This document shows positions 33,550 through 45,222 of a stretch of 64,000 nucleotides of DNA, piece by piece. A program made the position numbers and the translations under genes. This stretch comes from Curvibacter sp. GWA2_63_95. GTDB lineage: Bacteria; Pseudomonadota; Gammaproteobacteria; Burkholderiales; Burkholderiaceae_C. The notes below the pieces were generated by a model that searched no databases, was not told where the DNA came from, and saw only the letters and a list, made by a program, of their open reading frames with translations. Numbering within the stretch: the first letter of the stretch is position 1; the number at the start of each line of letters is the position of its first letter. The stretch is from NCBI GenBank assembly GCA_001795455.1, contig MGPB01000033.1, positions 124,001 through 188,000 of the forward strand, read 5' to 3'.

Positions 33550-35565
33550 ATGGCCATCCCCCAAACCTTCATCCAGGAACTGCTTGCGCGCACGGACGTG
33601 GTGGAGATCGTGGGGCGTTATGTGCAGCTCAAAAAGGGCGGCGCCAATTTCATGGGCCTGTGCCCCTTCCATGGCGAGAAATCGCCCTCGTTCTCGGTCA
33701 GCCCCGCCAAACAGTTCTACCACTGCTTTGGCTGCGGCAAAAACGGCAACGCCATCAGCTTTCTGATGGACCACGCCGGTATGACTTTTATTGAAGCGGT
33801 GAAGGACCTGGCCGGCCAGTACGGCATGGTGATCCCGGAAGAAGAAGGCAGCCCGCAAGACCGCGCCCGCGCCCAGGAGCAGCGCCAAAAACAAAACACC
33901 CTGACCAGCGTGCTGGAGAAAGCCGGCGACGCCTACAAGCGTGGACTGAAGGAGTCGCCGCGCGCTATTGATTACCTGAAGGGTCGCGGCCTCTCGGGCG
34001 AGATCGCCAAGCAGTTTGGCCTGGGCTACGCCCCCGAGGGCTGGCGCAGCCTGGCCAGCATCTTCCCGCAGTACGACGACCCGCTGCTGGTGGAAAGCGG
34101 CCTGGTCATCCTGCACGAGGCCGAAAACGGTGGTGAAGAAAAGCGCTACGACCGCTTCCGCGACCGCGTGATGTTCCCCATCCGCAACATCAAAGGTGAG
34201 TGCATTGGTTTTGGCGGCCGCGTGCTGGGCGACGAAAAGCCCAAGTACCTCAATTCACCGGAAACCCCGGTTTTCAGCAAGGGCCGCGAGCTCTATGGCC
34301 TGTTCGAGGCCCGCAGCTCACTGCGCGAGTTTGGCTACGTGCTGGTCACCGAAGGGTATATGGACGTGGTGGCGCTGGCGCAGCTGGGTTTTCCCAACGC
34401 GGTGGCCACGCTGGGCACGGCCTGTACCAACGAGCATGTGCAAAAGCTGTTCCGCTTCACCGATGCGGTGGTCTTCAGCTTTGACGGTGACGCCGCAGGG
34501 CGCCGCGCCGCACGCAAGGCGCTGGACGGCGCCCTGCCCTTTGCCACCGATGTGCGCAGCATCAAGTTTCTGTTCCTGCCCGCTGAGCACGACCCCGACA
34601 GCTTCATCCGCGCCCATGGCAATGAGGCGTTTGCCGACTACGTGTCCAAGGCCACGCCGCTGAGCCGGTTTCTGGTGGAGGCGGCCCAAGAGGGTTGCGA
34701 CCTCACGACCGCCGAAGGCCGCGCCCATATGTCCAGCAACGCCAAGCCACTGTGGACGCAGTTGCCCGACGGCGCACTCAAGCTGCAGCTGCTGGCCGAA
34801 ATCGCGCACTTGGTACAACTCAACAGCGCCGAACTGGGCGCACTGTGGGCCAGCAGCGCTACCGGAAAACCGGCCGCCGAGCCCCAGCGCCGCAAGAGTG
34901 CACCGCCCCCGCAGTACGACGGTGCGCCGGATGACGGCCACTTTGCCTACGAAGAGCCGGCCGAGCCCTGGATTCCGCAGGAAGAGTGGAAGAAGAAAAC
35001 CGACTGGAAAAAGGACGGCTGGACGCCACGCAGCGGCAAATGGGAGGGAAAGTGGGAAGGCAAAGGCGGCAGCCGCTTTGGCGCCCGCGAGCCCCGCCCC
35101 AGTGGCCCGCGCGCCAAACTGGACAGCCGCGCCGACCACGCCGCGCGCATTTTGCTAAGCCACAGCGAACTGTGGGAGGTGTTGACCAGCGAAGACCACG
35201 GCCTGCTGTGCGAGCTGCCCTCGCCACACGGCGATCTGTTCATCTGGCTGGAGGGCCAATTGCACGAACACGGGCCGGTGTCGCGCGGCACTCTGCGCGA
35301 TGCCATCGTGGGCCACCAGGCCGAGGACTTGGCGCTGCGCCTCATGGCGGGCCCCACACTGGCTAGCGAGCCGCTGGCGGAATCGGGCCCCGAGCTGCGT
35401 GACCTGCTCAACCGCATGCTGATTGACCGCATCAAAGAGCTGGAAACCGAGGCCATTGCCGCCGCCAGCCATGACACCAGCGCCCTGCAGCGCTACCGGG
35501 AGCTGCAACTGCGCCGCAAGCAACTGGAGCTGGCCGTGCAGCCCAACGCGGCGGCCGCAGGCTAA
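33550..35565 (+). CDS. dnaG: DNA primase
   Basis: Synthesises the RNA primers for replication, 671 aa. The CHC2 zinc finger starts near residue 38 (LCPFHGEKSPSFSV, then FYHCFGCG). The RNA-polymerase domain follows, with the Toprim acidic motifs VTEGYMDVV and FSFDGDAAGRRAA. A Lys/Trp/Gly-rich linker (about residues 480-520) joins the C-terminal DnaB-binding domain. The track start at 33457 is in the repeat-rich leader. ATG 33550 matches the family N-terminus MAIPQTFIQELLARTD. Unlike the usual rpsU-dnaG-rpoD order, ggt lies upstream and a reversed gene separates it from rpoD. Confidence 0.96.
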   Translation: MAIPQTFIQELLARTDVVEIVGRYVQLKKGGANFMGLCPFHGEKSPSFSVSPAKQFYHCFGCGKNGNAISFLMDHAGMTFIEAVKDLAGQYGMVIPEEEGSPQDRARAQEQRQKQNTLTSVLEKAGDAYKRGLKESPRAIDYLKGRGLSGEIAKQFGLGYAPEGWRSLASIFPQYDDPLLVESGLVILHEAENGGEEKRYDRFRDRVMFPIRNIKGECIGFGGRVLGDEKPKYLNSPETPVFSKGRELYGLFEARSSLREFGYVLVTEGYMDVVALAQLGFPNAVATLGTACTNEHVQKLFRFTDAVVFSFDGDAAGRRAARKALDGALPFATDVRSIKFLFLPAEHDPDSFIRAHGNEAFADYVSKATPLSRFLVEAAQEGCDLTTAEGRAHMSSNAKPLWTQLPDGALKLQLLAEIAHLVQLNSAELGALWASSATGKPAAEPQRRKSAPPPQYDGAPDDGHFAYEEPAEPWIPQEEWKKKTDWKKDGWTPRSGKWEGKWEGKGGSRFGAREPRPSGPRAKLDSRADHAARILLSHSELWEVLTSEDHGLLCELPSPHGDLFIWLEGQLHEHGPVSRGTLRDAIVGHQAEDLALRLMAGPTLASEPLAESGPELRDLLNRMLIDRIKELETEAIAAASHDTSALQRYRELQLRRKQLELAVQPNAAAAG

Positions 35566-35594
35566 ACGCCGCCAGCGCACCAGCAGCCGTGGGG

Positions 35595-36380
35595 CTATTT
35601 GGCGGCCTTGAGCAGGTACTTTTGCCGCAACTGGGTGTAGCGTCCGTCGTTGCGCAGCTTCTGCAAGGCCGCATTCAGACGCTTGGCGACGTCCGGGTCT
35701 ACCGACAGGTTCAGTCCGTACCAGTAATTGAGGCTGTCATCCAGCACCAGCGCGGGCACCAGGTCCGCGGGGTCAATGCCGACATTTTTGGCGTTGTAGG
35801 CAGCGGCCCAGTCCAGCGACACCAGCAGGTCAAAACGCTTGGCGATGAACTTGCGCATGTTCTGCTCGTCGTTCACGCCCTGCTCCAGCCCCGAGACGGC
35901 GCCGTCCATGGGCATGGGCACAAAGCCCTGCTTGATGAGGTTTTTGGTCGCTGCCGACTCCAGCGTGGTACCGATGCGGTAGGCCCGGGCATCGTCCAGC
36001 GACTTGAGCTGGATGTCGCTGCGGTCTGCCCATTTGTAGAACAGGATGCGCCGCGGCCCGATGGGCCCCACCCATCGGAACAGGGACTCCCGCTCCGGCG
36101 TACGCACCAATGAGTACAACACCGTGTCACCGGGTTTGGTGGCGCGGTCATAGGCCCGTACCCAGGGAAGCAGCTGCTTTTGCAGGGGGATGCCAGCCTC
36201 GGCAGCCATCAGGTCCAGCAACTCGCTGGCAAAACCGGTGATCTTGCCCTCGTGTTCGTAGTTCAGCGGGGGGAGCGACTCCGTCAGCGCCTGCAAAGTG
36301 GGCGCCTGGGGCTGTGCAGAAGCCCATGGGCCGCCCGCGAGCAGGGTAGCCAGAAGCAGAACACCATTGAATAAATACAT
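35595..36380 (-). CDS. Periplasmic solute-binding protein, family 3
   Basis: A 261-aa extracytoplasmic receptor of the amino-acid-binding (SBP_bac_3) fold. The signal peptide ends GGPWASA-QPQ. The exported part has the ITGFASELLDLMAAEAGI line that starts the ligand-binding lobe, and IGTTLESAATKNLIKQG at the hinge. No ABC permease or ATPase adjoins it, so it may be an orphan receptor. It lies reversed between dnaG and rpoD. There is no clear ribosome-binding site, but TATAGT lies 13 bases before the ATG on the coding strand. Confidence 0.82.
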   Translation of the reverse strand: MYLFNGVLLLATLLAGGPWASAQPQAPTLQALTESLPPLNYEHEGKITGFASELLDLMAAEAGIPLQKQLLPWVRAYDRATKPGDTVLYSLVRTPERESLFRWVGPIGPRRILFYKWADRSDIQLKSLDDARAYRIGTTLESAATKNLIKQGFVPMPMDGAVSGLEQGVNDEQNMRKFIAKRFDLLVSLDWAAAYNAKNVGIDPADLVPALVLDDSLNYWYGLNLSVDPDVAKRLNAALQKLRNDGRYTQLRQKYLLKAAK

Positions 36381-36620
36381 TTAACAACTATAATGCTGGA
36401 TTATTTCGGCAAGAGCGACAGCAGCACCTCCGGGCTAGGCCACACGTTGACACCAAGTCACAACCGGCCACCTCACCGCAAGGACTGCACCCCAAATGAT
36501 CGCCCTCCCATCTTGCCACAGGGGTATTACCGCCCCGTCTTGCCACCTACTTCGCCCACCGCGTGACGTAGCTGGCGCCTGATCTGTTTGCCTGTTTTTT
36601 TGTTGACCTGAGGTTTTTGC

Positions 36621-38921
36621 ATGCCCGCTTCAAAATCTGCCAAGCCTGTCCAGTCCGCCAGCAAGTCCGCCCCGAAGACCGATAAGAAAGCCTCCTCCGT
36701 GCCCGCACCAAAATCCAAAGCCGCCCAGTTAAAAGAGGCTGCCGACGCGCTCCTGGCCGCCGCAGATACGCCCGCCAAGAAAAAAGCTGGCCGTCCAGCC
36801 AAGGCCGCAGCGGCAGAATCCAGCGCCCCAGCCAAGGCCACCACTGGCGCCAAGCGCGGCCGCAAACCCAAGGCTGCCACCGAGTCCAGTGGTGATGACA
36901 TGGACATGTCGGACATCGAAGCCGATTTGGCCGGAGAGCCCGAAGTCGCCGCCGCACCGGGGGAAAAGGTCAAGCCTCTGCGCATGAAGATCAGCAAGGC
37001 AAAAGAACGCGCCTTGATGAAGGAATTCGGCCTGGATGAAACCGTCCTCTCCGAAGAAGACATGGCCAAGCGCCGCGCGCGCCTCAAGGCCCTGATCACA
37101 CTGGGCAAGACCCGCGGCTACCTGACCCACGGCGAAATCTCCGACCACTTGCCCGACAAGCTGGTCGATGCGGAAACGCTGGAAGTGGTGATCTCCATGT
37201 TGAACGACATGGGCGTGGCGGTGTACGAGCAAACGCCGGACGCAGAGACCCTGCTGCTGAACAACAACGTGTCCACCGCAGCCACGGTGGAAGAAGCCGA
37301 AGAGGAAGCGGAAGCTGCCCTGTCTACGGTGGACAGCGAATTCGGCCGCACCACCGACCCCGTGCGCATGTACATGCGCGAAATGGGCACGGTTGAGCTG
37401 CTGACACGCGAAGGCGAAATTGAAATTGCCAAGCGCATCGAAGGCGGCCTGATGGCGATGATGGAAGCGATCTCCGCCTCCCCCGCCACCATCGCGGAAA
37501 TCCTGCGCCTGGGTGAAGACATCCGCGAAGGCAAGGTCGTCATCACCACTATCGTGGACGGCTTCTCCAACCCCAACGAAGCCGACGACTATGTGGCCGA
37601 AGAAGACTTCGACGAATTCGACGAAGCCGACGATGACGACGGCAAGGGCGGCTCCAAGGCACTGACCAAGAAGCTCGAAGAGTTGAAGAAGCAAGCGCTG
37701 GAGCGCTTCGACAAGATGCGCGAGCTCTTTGAGAAGGTGCACAAGGTATACGACAAGGAAGGCTACGGCACTCCCGCCTACGTAAAGGCGCAAACGGCCC
37801 TGAGCGAAGAGCTCATGACCATCCGTTTCACCGCCAAGGCGATTGAAAAGCTGTGCGACATGGTGCGCAGCCAGGTCGACGATGTGCGCAAGAAGGAACG
37901 CGAGCTGCGTCGCATCATTGTGGACAAGTGCGGCTACCCGCAAGAACACTTCATTGCCGATTTCAGCGGTCGCGACAAAGCGGGCAACAAGGTGGCTTCC
38001 AACTTGCTGAACCTCAAGTGGATCGAGAAGCAGGCCGCCTCTGGCAAGCCCTGGGCAGCCGTCATGGGCCGCAACATTCCGCCGGTGCAAGACCTGCAGC
38101 AAAAGCTGATGGATCTGCAAGCCCAGGTGGTGGTGCCCTTGGACCAGCTGAAAGACATCAACAAGCGCATGAACGAAGGCGAGTACTCGTCGCGTGCAGC
38201 CAAGAAGGAAATGATCGAGGCCAACTTGCGCCTCGTGATCTCCATTGCAAAGAAGTACACCAACCGCGGCCTGCAGTTCCTGGACCTGATCCAGGAAGGC
38301 AACATCGGCCTGATGAAGGCAGTGGACAAGTTTGAATACCGCCGCGGCTACAAGTTCTCGACCTACGCCACTTGGTGGATCCGCCAGGCCATCACGCGCT
38401 CCATCGCGGACCAGGCACGCACCATCCGGATTCCGGTGCACATGATCGAAACCATCAACAAGATGAACCGCATCAGCCGTCAGCACCTGCAGGAGTTTGG
38501 CTTTGAGCCCGATGCCTCGGTATTGGCCGCAAAGATGGAAATTCCGGAAGACAAGATCCGCAAGATCATGAAGATCGCCAAAGAGCCGATCTCCATGGAA
38601 ACGCCGATCGGTGACGATGACGACAGCCACTTGGGCGACTTCATCGAGGACAGCGCCAACACCGCGCCCATGGAAGCCGCCATGCAAGCCGGCTTGCGTG
38701 ATGTGGTCAAGGACATCCTCGACAGCTTGACGCCGCGCGAAGCCAAGGTGCTGCGCATGCGCTTCGGTATCGAAATGACCTCTGACCACACGCTGGAGGA
38801 GGTGGGCAAGCAGTTCGACGTGACCCGCGAACGCATCCGCCAAATCGAAGCCAAGGCGCTGCGCAAGCTCAAGCACCCCAGCCGCTCGGACAAGCTGCGC
38901 AGCTTCACCGACACGCTGTAA
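36621..38921 (+). CDS. rpoD: Primary sigma factor RpoD (sigma-70)
   Basis: The housekeeping sigma subunit of RNA polymerase, 766 aa. An Ala/Lys-rich low-complexity leader of about 110 residues precedes region 1.1. Region 1.2 begins [22 protein letters not shown] long acidic non-conserved region follows ([15 protein letters not shown]). Region 2 ([36 protein letters not shown]) and region 4 ([26 protein letters not shown]) are canonical. The 240-bp upstream gap holds a TTGACA at about 36452 but no matching -10 at standard spacing that I would defend. Confidence 0.97.
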   Translation: MPASKSAKPVQSASKSAPKTDKKASSVPAPKSKAAQLKEAADALLAAADTPAKKKAGRPAKAAAAESSAPAKATTGAKRGRKPKAATESSGDDMDMSDIEADLAGEPEVAAAPGEKVKPLRMKISKAKERALMKEFGLDETVLSEEDMAKRRARLKALITLGKTRGYLTHGEISDHLPDKLVDAETLEVVISMLNDMGVAVYEQTPDAETLLLNNNVSTAATVEEAEEEAEAALSTVDSEFGRTTDPVRMYMREMGTVELLTREGEIEIAKRIEGGLMAMMEAISASPATIAEILRLGEDIREGKVVITTIVDGFSNPNEADDYVAEEDFDEFDEADDDDGKGGSKALTKKLEELKKQALERFDKMRELFEKVHKVYDKEGYGTPAYVKAQTALSEELMTIRFTAKAIEKLCDMVRSQVDDVRKKERELRRIIVDKCGYPQEHFIADFSGRDKAGNKVASNLLNLKWIEKQAASGKPWAAVMGRNIPPVQDLQQKLMDLQAQVVVPLDQLKDINKRMNEGEYSSRAAKKEMIEANLRLVISIAKKYTNRGLQFLDLIQEGNIGLMKAVDKFEYRRGYKFSTYATWWIRQAITRSIADQARTIRIPVHMIETINKMNRISRQHLQEFGFEPDASVLAAKMEIPEDKIRKIMKIAKEPISMETPIGDDDDSHLGDFIEDSANTAPMEAAMQAGLRDVVKDILDSLTPREAKVLRMRFGIEMTSDHTLEEVGKQFDVTRERIRQIEAKALRKLKHPSRSDKLRSFTDTL

Positions 38922-38946
38922 AGCCATCCGGCTTTTGCAAGCCATT

Positions 38947-38991
38947 TAGCGCCCCAGCCCACATGGAATGTGCGCGGGGCGCTATTTTTTT
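38947..38991 (+). terminator. rpoD terminator built on a TAGCGCC-type palindrome
   Basis: The outer stem TAGCGCCCC/GGGGCGCTA encloses an inner CACAT-GGA-ATGTG stem and is followed by seven T. A similar TAGCGCC element lies at 50853-50882. Confidence 0.85.
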
Positions 38992-39018
38992 GATAGTAGA
39001 TAAATCTGTATTGCTCCC

Positions 39019-39861
39019 ATGGCCAACGAACAAGCGTACCGACTCGCCGGTGTGATGGGATGGCCCGTCGCCCACTCCCGCTCGCCCCTCCTGCACAACC
39101 ACTGGATTGCCGAGCACGGCCTGCGCGGCGCCTACGTGCTGCTGCCGGTGCAACCCGAGAAGATTGAACAGGCCCTGCGTGCCCTGCCCGTGCTGGGCTT
39201 TGCCGGTTGCAACCTGACGATCCCGCACAAGGTGGCCGCCATGGCCATCGTAGACCATCTGGAACCGCTGGCGCAGCGCATTGGTGCGGCCAACACCATC
39301 GTCGTCGGGGCAGACGGAGCGCTCACCGGCCGCAACACTGACGCCTATGGCTTTATCCAGAGTCTGCGCGATGCGCAACCCGGCTGGCGCGCCGATGCGG
39401 GCCCTGCCTGCGTAGTGGGTGCCGGTGGCGCGGCGCGCGCCGTTATGGCGGGACTGCTGGACGAAGGGGCTAGCGAAATTCGCCTGAGCAACCGCAGTGA
39501 TGCCAAGGCGATGGACATGGCCCAGGAGTTTGGCCCACGGGTGCGTGCAGTACCCTGGGCAGAACGCCATGCAGCGCTGGAAGGCGTTGCCCTGCTGGTG
39601 AACACCACCAACCAGGGAATGCACGGTCAAGAGGCACTGGATTTGCGACTGGACGTACTACCCGCCACCGCGCTGGTGTCGGACATCGTTTATGTTCCCT
39701 TGGAAACGCCGTTGCTGGTGGCAGCCAAAGCCCGGGGGAACGCCACCGTCAACGGTCTGGGCATGCTACTCAACCAGGCACGCCCGGCGTTTGAAGCATG
39801 GTTTGGTCCGCTACCAGCCATCTCCCCCACCCTGATGGAGAAGGTACTGGCCAGCTTTTAG
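39019..39861 (+). CDS. aroE: Shikimate dehydrogenase
   Basis: Reduces 3-dehydroshikimate to shikimate with NADPH in the common aromatic pathway. The 280-aa protein has the complete set: VMGWPVAHSRSPLLHN (substrate Ser pair), LTIPHK with the catalytic Lys, GAANTIV, GRNTDAYG with the Asp, and the VVGAGGAARAV Rossmann motif. It is the housekeeping copy, in contrast to the altered paralogue at 18347. It follows rpoD after its terminator. Confidence 0.95.
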   Translation: MANEQAYRLAGVMGWPVAHSRSPLLHNHWIAEHGLRGAYVLLPVQPEKIEQALRALPVLGFAGCNLTIPHKVAAMAIVDHLEPLAQRIGAANTIVVGADGALTGRNTDAYGFIQSLRDAQPGWRADAGPACVVGAGGAARAVMAGLLDEGASEIRLSNRSDAKAMDMAQEFGPRVRAVPWAERHAALEGVALLVNTTNQGMHGQEALDLRLDVLPATALVSDIVYVPLETPLLVAAKARGNATVNGLGMLLNQARPAFEAWFGPLPAISPTLMEKVLASF

Positions 39862-39864
39862 GGC

Positions 39865-40146
39865 CTAGCGGGGGGACTTGGGAGCGCGTTCCTGTACAAA
39901 ACCAAAGGCGAACTGCAACACTTCTTCGAGCGAGAGCTCAATGGCATGGCGCTCCTGCTCCGTCAGGTAGAACATCATGTCCACATCGTGGCGTACATAG
40001 CGCGCGGGCAGGCGGTTCAGCGCCACGCACGCCACATCGGCCAGCATGTCGTTGCTGAAATCGGGAAACGCCTGGGCCCGGCGTACCACCTCCTCGAACA
40101 CCAGGCGTTCGTAATAGTTGTGGACTTGTTCGAAATTGAAATTCAT
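39865..40146 (-). CDS. ComFB-like small protein
   Basis: A 93-aa helical protein with the line QVHNYYERLVFEEVVRRAQAFPDFSNDMLADVACVALNRLPARYV. This matches, from memory, the late-competence ComFB family. ComFB-domain proteins have recently been described as cyclic-dinucleotide receptors in other phyla, so a signalling role is possible. It is convergent with aroE, with a 3-bp gap. A ribosome-binding site is not obvious from the annotated start. Family assignment is moderate and function unknown. Confidence 0.75.
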   Translation of the reverse strand: MNFNFEQVHNYYERLVFEEVVRRAQAFPDFSNDMLADVACVALNRLPARYVRHDVDMMFYLTEQERHAIELSLEEVLQFAFGFVQERAPKSPR

Positions 40147-40306
40147 GACGGTCTCCGCAAGATGCTCACCCCAGAGGGGGTCTTGCCAAGAACGTTAGCA
40201 CCTCCCCTGCGCACTGGCAAGGGCTGCAAGACTGCCCGGACGGCACAACAATAGTGGCGTTTTTAGGAGGGATTGCCCGAAAAACATGCGTCACCAGCTA
40301 TGAAAC

Positions 40307-40335
40307 TTGTAGCAGCCGAAAATCTGCGCTATAGT
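40307..40335 (+). promoter_or_regulatory. Candidate sigma-70 promoter for the HxlR-type gene
   Basis: TTGTAG and TATAGT separated by 17 bp, 68 bp upstream of ATG 40404. Confidence 0.45.
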
Positions 40336-40403
40336 TTCCGCTCATTTCAGCGGTTGCGGCCCCACGGGCGCAATCTGTTACGGTACAGACAAAGGGCAAG
40401 GTA

Positions 40404-40715
40404 ATGAGTGCAAAAGAATCGATCGCAGTGGGACAACTGTTGGGATTGCTGGAATCCCGGTATGCGATTCGCGTTTTGTGGGCCTTGCGCGACGGCCATG
40501 CACAAACCTTCCGCCTGCTGCAGGACAGCGTGGGCGGTATCACCCCCAACACCCTGAACACCCGGATCAAGGAATTGCGCGAAGCCGGCCTGCTGACGCA
40601 CGGCAGTGACGGCTATGTAGTCACCGCCGCCGGCGCCGACCTGCTCAAACGCCTGGGCGACCTGCAGGCGTTTGCCGTCAAGTGGTCCACCAGCCTGGCC
40701 AAAAAGGCCAAGTAA
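40404..40715 (+). CDS. HxlR-type winged-helix regulator
   Basis: A 103-aa single-domain DNA-binding protein. The line LLESRYAIRVLWALRDGHAQTFRLLQDSVGGITPNTLNTRIKELREAGLL is the winged HTH typical of HxlR/MarR-like one-domain regulators. No ligand domain is present, so it acts as a dimer sensing redox or small molecules through a few residues, if at all. There is no Cys, which argues against thiol sensing. It is monocistronic, with its own candidate promoter and a strong terminator. Confidence 0.82.
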   Translation: MSAKESIAVGQLLGLLESRYAIRVLWALRDGHAQTFRLLQDSVGGITPNTLNTRIKELREAGLLTHGSDGYVVTAAGADLLKRLGDLQAFAVKWSTSLAKKAK

Positions 40716-40750
40716 ACCGGGTCGGCAGAAGCCGACGGCAAGTACCCACC

Positions 40751-40775
40751 AGACAGGCTTGGCCTGTCTTTTTTT
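40751..40775 (+). terminator. Rho-independent terminator
   Basis: AGACAGGC-TTG-GCCTGTCT followed by T6, 36 bp after the HxlR-type gene. Confidence 0.93.
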
Positions 40776-40809
40776 CGTCTGCGGCATAATTTAGGGCTTT
40801 TCTGCCCTC

Positions 40810-40856
40810 CAGCGCACGTCCCATGTGCGCCAGCAGCTACTCTTTTTATAGCAAAC
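40810..40856 (-). repeat. Dispersed repeat relative in the FKBP leader
   Basis: The reverse complement carries GCTATAAAAAGAGTAGCTGC followed by GGCGCACATGGGACGTGCGC. This is the same block order as the family but with a variant core and an internal GCGCAC/GTGCGC stem. Confidence 0.5.
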
Positions 40857-40868
40857 AAGGAACTCCCC

Positions 40869-41222
40869 ATGCAAACCACCGCCAGCGGCCTGCAATTTGA
40901 AGACACCACCGAAGGCACCGGTGCTGTGGCCACCAAAGGCCAGAGCGTGACCGTGCATTACACCGGTTGGCTCTACAACGACGGCGTCCAGGGCGCCAAG
41001 TTCGACTCCAGCAAAGACCGCAATGACCCCTTTGTGTTCAGCTTGGGCGCCGGTATGGTGATCCGCGGCTGGGACGAAGGCGTAGCCGGTATGAAAGTGG
41101 GCGGTGCCCGCACCCTGATCATCCCCGCCGCACTGGGCTACGGCGCCCGCGGCGCCGGTGGTGTGATTCCGCCCAATGCCACACTCAAGTTTGATGTGGA
41201 ATTGCTCGGCGTATCGGGCTAA
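40869..41222 (+). CDS. FKBP-type peptidyl-prolyl cis-trans isomerase
   Basis: A minimal 117-aa FKBP domain that catalyses proline isomerisation during folding. It shows VTVHYTGWLYNDGVQGAKFDSS, FVFSLGAGMVIRGWDEGVAGMKVGGARTLIIPAALGYG and a FDVELLGV end, with all the usual aromatic pocket residues. It lacks a signal peptide, so it is cytoplasmic. The chaperone gene grpE follows 67 bp later. Confidence 0.94.
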   Translation: MQTTASGLQFEDTTEGTGAVATKGQSVTVHYTGWLYNDGVQGAKFDSSKDRNDPFVFSLGAGMVIRGWDEGVAGMKVGGARTLIIPAALGYGARGAGGVIPPNATLKFDVELLGVSG

Positions 41223-41289
41223 AGCCCCTTGAAACTGCGCCCCGGGACACCAACTGGGGCGCAAACCCGCCTAACTTCGATCCAAACGC

Positions 41290-41853
41290 ATGTCTGACAC
41301 TTCCTCCTCCCCTACCCCCAACCCCACGGCCGCCAACTACCAGAGCACCGAGGAGATGGTTGCAGCCCAGGCCGCCAACGAGGCGGATGCCCTGACCCAG
41401 GCGCAAGCCGAACTGGCCACCTTGCAAGCCAAGAGCAGCGAGCTGGCCGACCAATTCCTGCGCGCCAAGGCCGAGGCCGAAAACGCCCGCCGCCGCGCCG
41501 AAGACGAAATCTCCAAAGCCCGCAAGTTTGCCGTCGAGTCGTTCGCCGAAAGCTTGCTGCCCGTGGCGGACAGCCTGGAAGCCGGACTGGTGATCAAGGA
41601 CGCCACGCCCGAGCAAATCCGCGAAGGCGCCCAAGCCACCCTGCGCCAGTTGGTGGCTGCGCTGGAGCGCAACAAGGTGATTGCCATTGCACCCGCTGCG
41701 GGCACCAAGTTTGACCCACACCAGCACCAGGCGATCAGCGTGGTACCTGCAGACCAGGAAGCCAACACCGTGGTCAGCGTACTGCAAAAAGGCTATTCGA
41801 TCGCCGACCGCGTGCTGCGCCCGGCACTGGTGACCGTGGCCGCTGCGAAATAA
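41290..41853 (+). CDS. grpE: Nucleotide-exchange factor GrpE
   Basis: Releases ADP from DnaK, 187 aa. A disordered N-terminus is followed by a long coiled coil (about residues 35-90) and the C-terminal beta domain with [19 protein letters not shown], the GrpE signature region. It is first in grpE-dnaK-dnaJ. A CCCCTTGAAA block 56 bp upstream resembles a heat-shock -35, but no good -10 is visible at standard spacing. Confidence 0.95.
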   Translation: MSDTSSSPTPNPTAANYQSTEEMVAAQAANEADALTQAQAELATLQAKSSELADQFLRAKAEAENARRRAEDEISKARKFAVESFAESLLPVADSLEAGLVIKDATPEQIREGAQATLRQLVAALERNKVIAIAPAAGTKFDPHQHQAISVVPADQEANTVVSVLQKGYSIADRVLRPALVTVAAAK

Positions 41854-41886
41854 AGCAAGCACCCTAAAAAATACCACTTTAAGGAA

Positions 41887-41923
41887 TGTGGGCTCTTGAA
41901 AGCCAGACAGTAGCCCACACCTT
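41887..41923 (+). promoter_or_regulatory. Candidate heat-shock promoter and stem upstream of dnaK
   Basis: CTTGAAA (41895-41901) and CCCACACCTT (41914-41923), 12 bp apart, resemble a sigma-32 promoter. The same stretch is enclosed by the inverted repeat TGTGGGCT (41887-41894) and AGCCCACA (41912-41919). No CIRCE element is present. Confidence 0.5.
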
Positions 41924-41960
41924 ATCCACATCTGAATTTTTAAGTTAGCAGGAGTAAATC

Positions 41961-43904
<1,944 letters not shown>

Positions 43905-43931
43905 TTGCGCTGACACGCGCAGCTGAAAGAT

Positions 43932-43970
43932 GCCGCGTTGAACGCCAGTTGGGGTTCAACGCGGCTTTTC
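43932..43970 (+). terminator. Hairpin between dnaK and dnaJ
   Basis: A 12-bp perfect stem GCCGCGTTGAAC/GTTCAACGCGGC with a 10-nt loop, followed by TTTTCTGTT. It may act as a partial terminator so that DnaK is made in excess of DnaJ. Confidence 0.8.
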
Positions 43971-43996
43971 TGTTGTAAACGGGCACAGAGACACAC

Positions 43997-45133
43997 ATGG
44001 CCAAACGAGACTATTACGAAATTCTGGGCGTTTCCAAAACCGCTTCGGAAGAAGAGATCAAAAAGGCCTATCGCAAGCTGGCGATGAAGCACCACCCTGA
44101 CCGCAACCAGGGTGATGCGGCCAAGGCCGCCGAAGAGAAGTTCAAGGAAGGCAAAGAAGCCTACGAGATGCTGTCGGACGCGCAGAAACGCGCCGCCTAC
44201 GACCAGTACGGCCACGCCGGCGTGGATCCCAACCGCGGTGGCGGTGGGGGCGGCGAAGGCTACGGCGGGTTTGCCGAGGCCTTTGGCGACATTTTCGGCG
44301 ACATGTTCGGCCAGCAGCGTGGCGGCGGTGCGCGCGGAGGTCGCCAGGTCTACCGTGGCAGCGACCTGAGCTACGCCATGGAAGTGACACTGGAAGAAGC
44401 CGCCCGCGGCAAAGATGCGCAAATCCGAATTCCCAGCTGGGACAGCTGCGACACCTGCAAAGGCAGTGGTGCCAAGCCCGGCACCCAGGTCAAAACCTGC
44501 GGCACCTGCAATGGCGCTGGCACCGTGCAAATGCGCCAGGGCTTCTTCAGCGTGCAGCAAAACTGCCCCACCTGCCGCGGCAATGGCAAGGTCATCCCCG
44601 AACCCTGCACTGCCTGCAGCGGCCAGGGCAAGATCAAACGCCAGAAGACGCTGGAAGTCAAAATCCCCGCAGGTATCGACGGTGGCATGCGCATCCGCAG
44701 CGCGGGCAATGGTGAACCGGGCACCAATGGTGGTCCCCCTGGCGACCTGTACATCGAGATTCGCCTGAAGAAACACGACATCTTTGAGCGCGATGGTGAC
44801 GACCTGCATTGCTCGGTGCCCATCAGCATCGTCACAGCCTCGCTGGGCGGTGAAATTGATGTGCCCACGCTGGCCGGCAAAGCTGCCATCGACATTCCCG
44901 AAGGCACCCAGACCGGCAAACAGTTCCGCCTGCGCGGCAAAGGCATCAAGGGCGTGCGCTCCAGCTACCCCGGCGACCTGTACTGCCACATTGCGGTGGA
45001 AACCCCGGTCAAACTCAGCGAGCACCAGCGAAAGTTGCTCAAGGAGCTGGACGAGTCCTTCAAGAAAGGCGGCAGCAAACACTCACCCTCGGGTGACAGC
45101 TGGACCGATCGCTTGAAGAGCTTCTTTAGCTGA
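43997..45133 (+). CDS. dnaJ: Hsp40 co-chaperone DnaJ
   Basis: Delivers substrates to DnaK and stimulates its ATPase, 378 aa. The J domain has [10 protein letters not shown] with the essential HPD, followed by a Gly/Phe-rich linker. Four zinc-binding CxxCxGxG repeats ([32 protein letters not shown]) and the C-terminal peptide-binding domains are intact. It is the last chaperone gene and is followed by a terminator. Confidence 0.97.
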   Translation: MAKRDYYEILGVSKTASEEEIKKAYRKLAMKHHPDRNQGDAAKAAEEKFKEGKEAYEMLSDAQKRAAYDQYGHAGVDPNRGGGGGGEGYGGFAEAFGDIFGDMFGQQRGGGARGGRQVYRGSDLSYAMEVTLEEAARGKDAQIRIPSWDSCDTCKGSGAKPGTQVKTCGTCNGAGTVQMRQGFFSVQQNCPTCRGNGKVIPEPCTACSGQGKIKRQKTLEVKIPAGIDGGMRIRSAGNGEPGTNGGPPGDLYIEIRLKKHDIFERDGDDLHCSVPISIVTASLGGEIDVPTLAGKAAIDIPEGTQTGKQFRLRGKGIKGVRSSYPGDLYCHIAVETPVKLSEHQRKLLKELDESFKKGGSKHSPSGDSWTDRLKSFFS

Positions 45134-45172
45134 TACAGGTCAAGAAAATCGGGACATCTCCGTCCCTTCTGC

Positions 45173-45210
45173 AAGCCGCTCGGTCTATAAACGACCCAGC
45201 GGCTTTTTTT
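45173..45210 (+). terminator. Terminator after dnaJ
   Basis: AAGCCGCT/AGCGGCTT with an inner GGTC-TATAAAC-GACC stem, then T7. It ends 12 bp before the next ATG. Confidence 0.9.
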
Positions 45211-45222
45211 CTGGAGGACTCC

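Noticed and set aside
36440-36480. rpoD promoter with TTGACA
   Set aside because: No -10-like hexamer at 16-18 bp spacing.
36729-38945. 738-aa antisense ORF over rpoD
   Set aside because: Shadow of rpoD; composition (His/Leu/Val-rich) is typical of the reverse frame.
41225-41260. Heat-shock promoter upstream of grpE (CCCCTTGAAA)
   Set aside because: No CCCCATnT-like -10 is found at 13-17 bp, so only the -35-like half is present.
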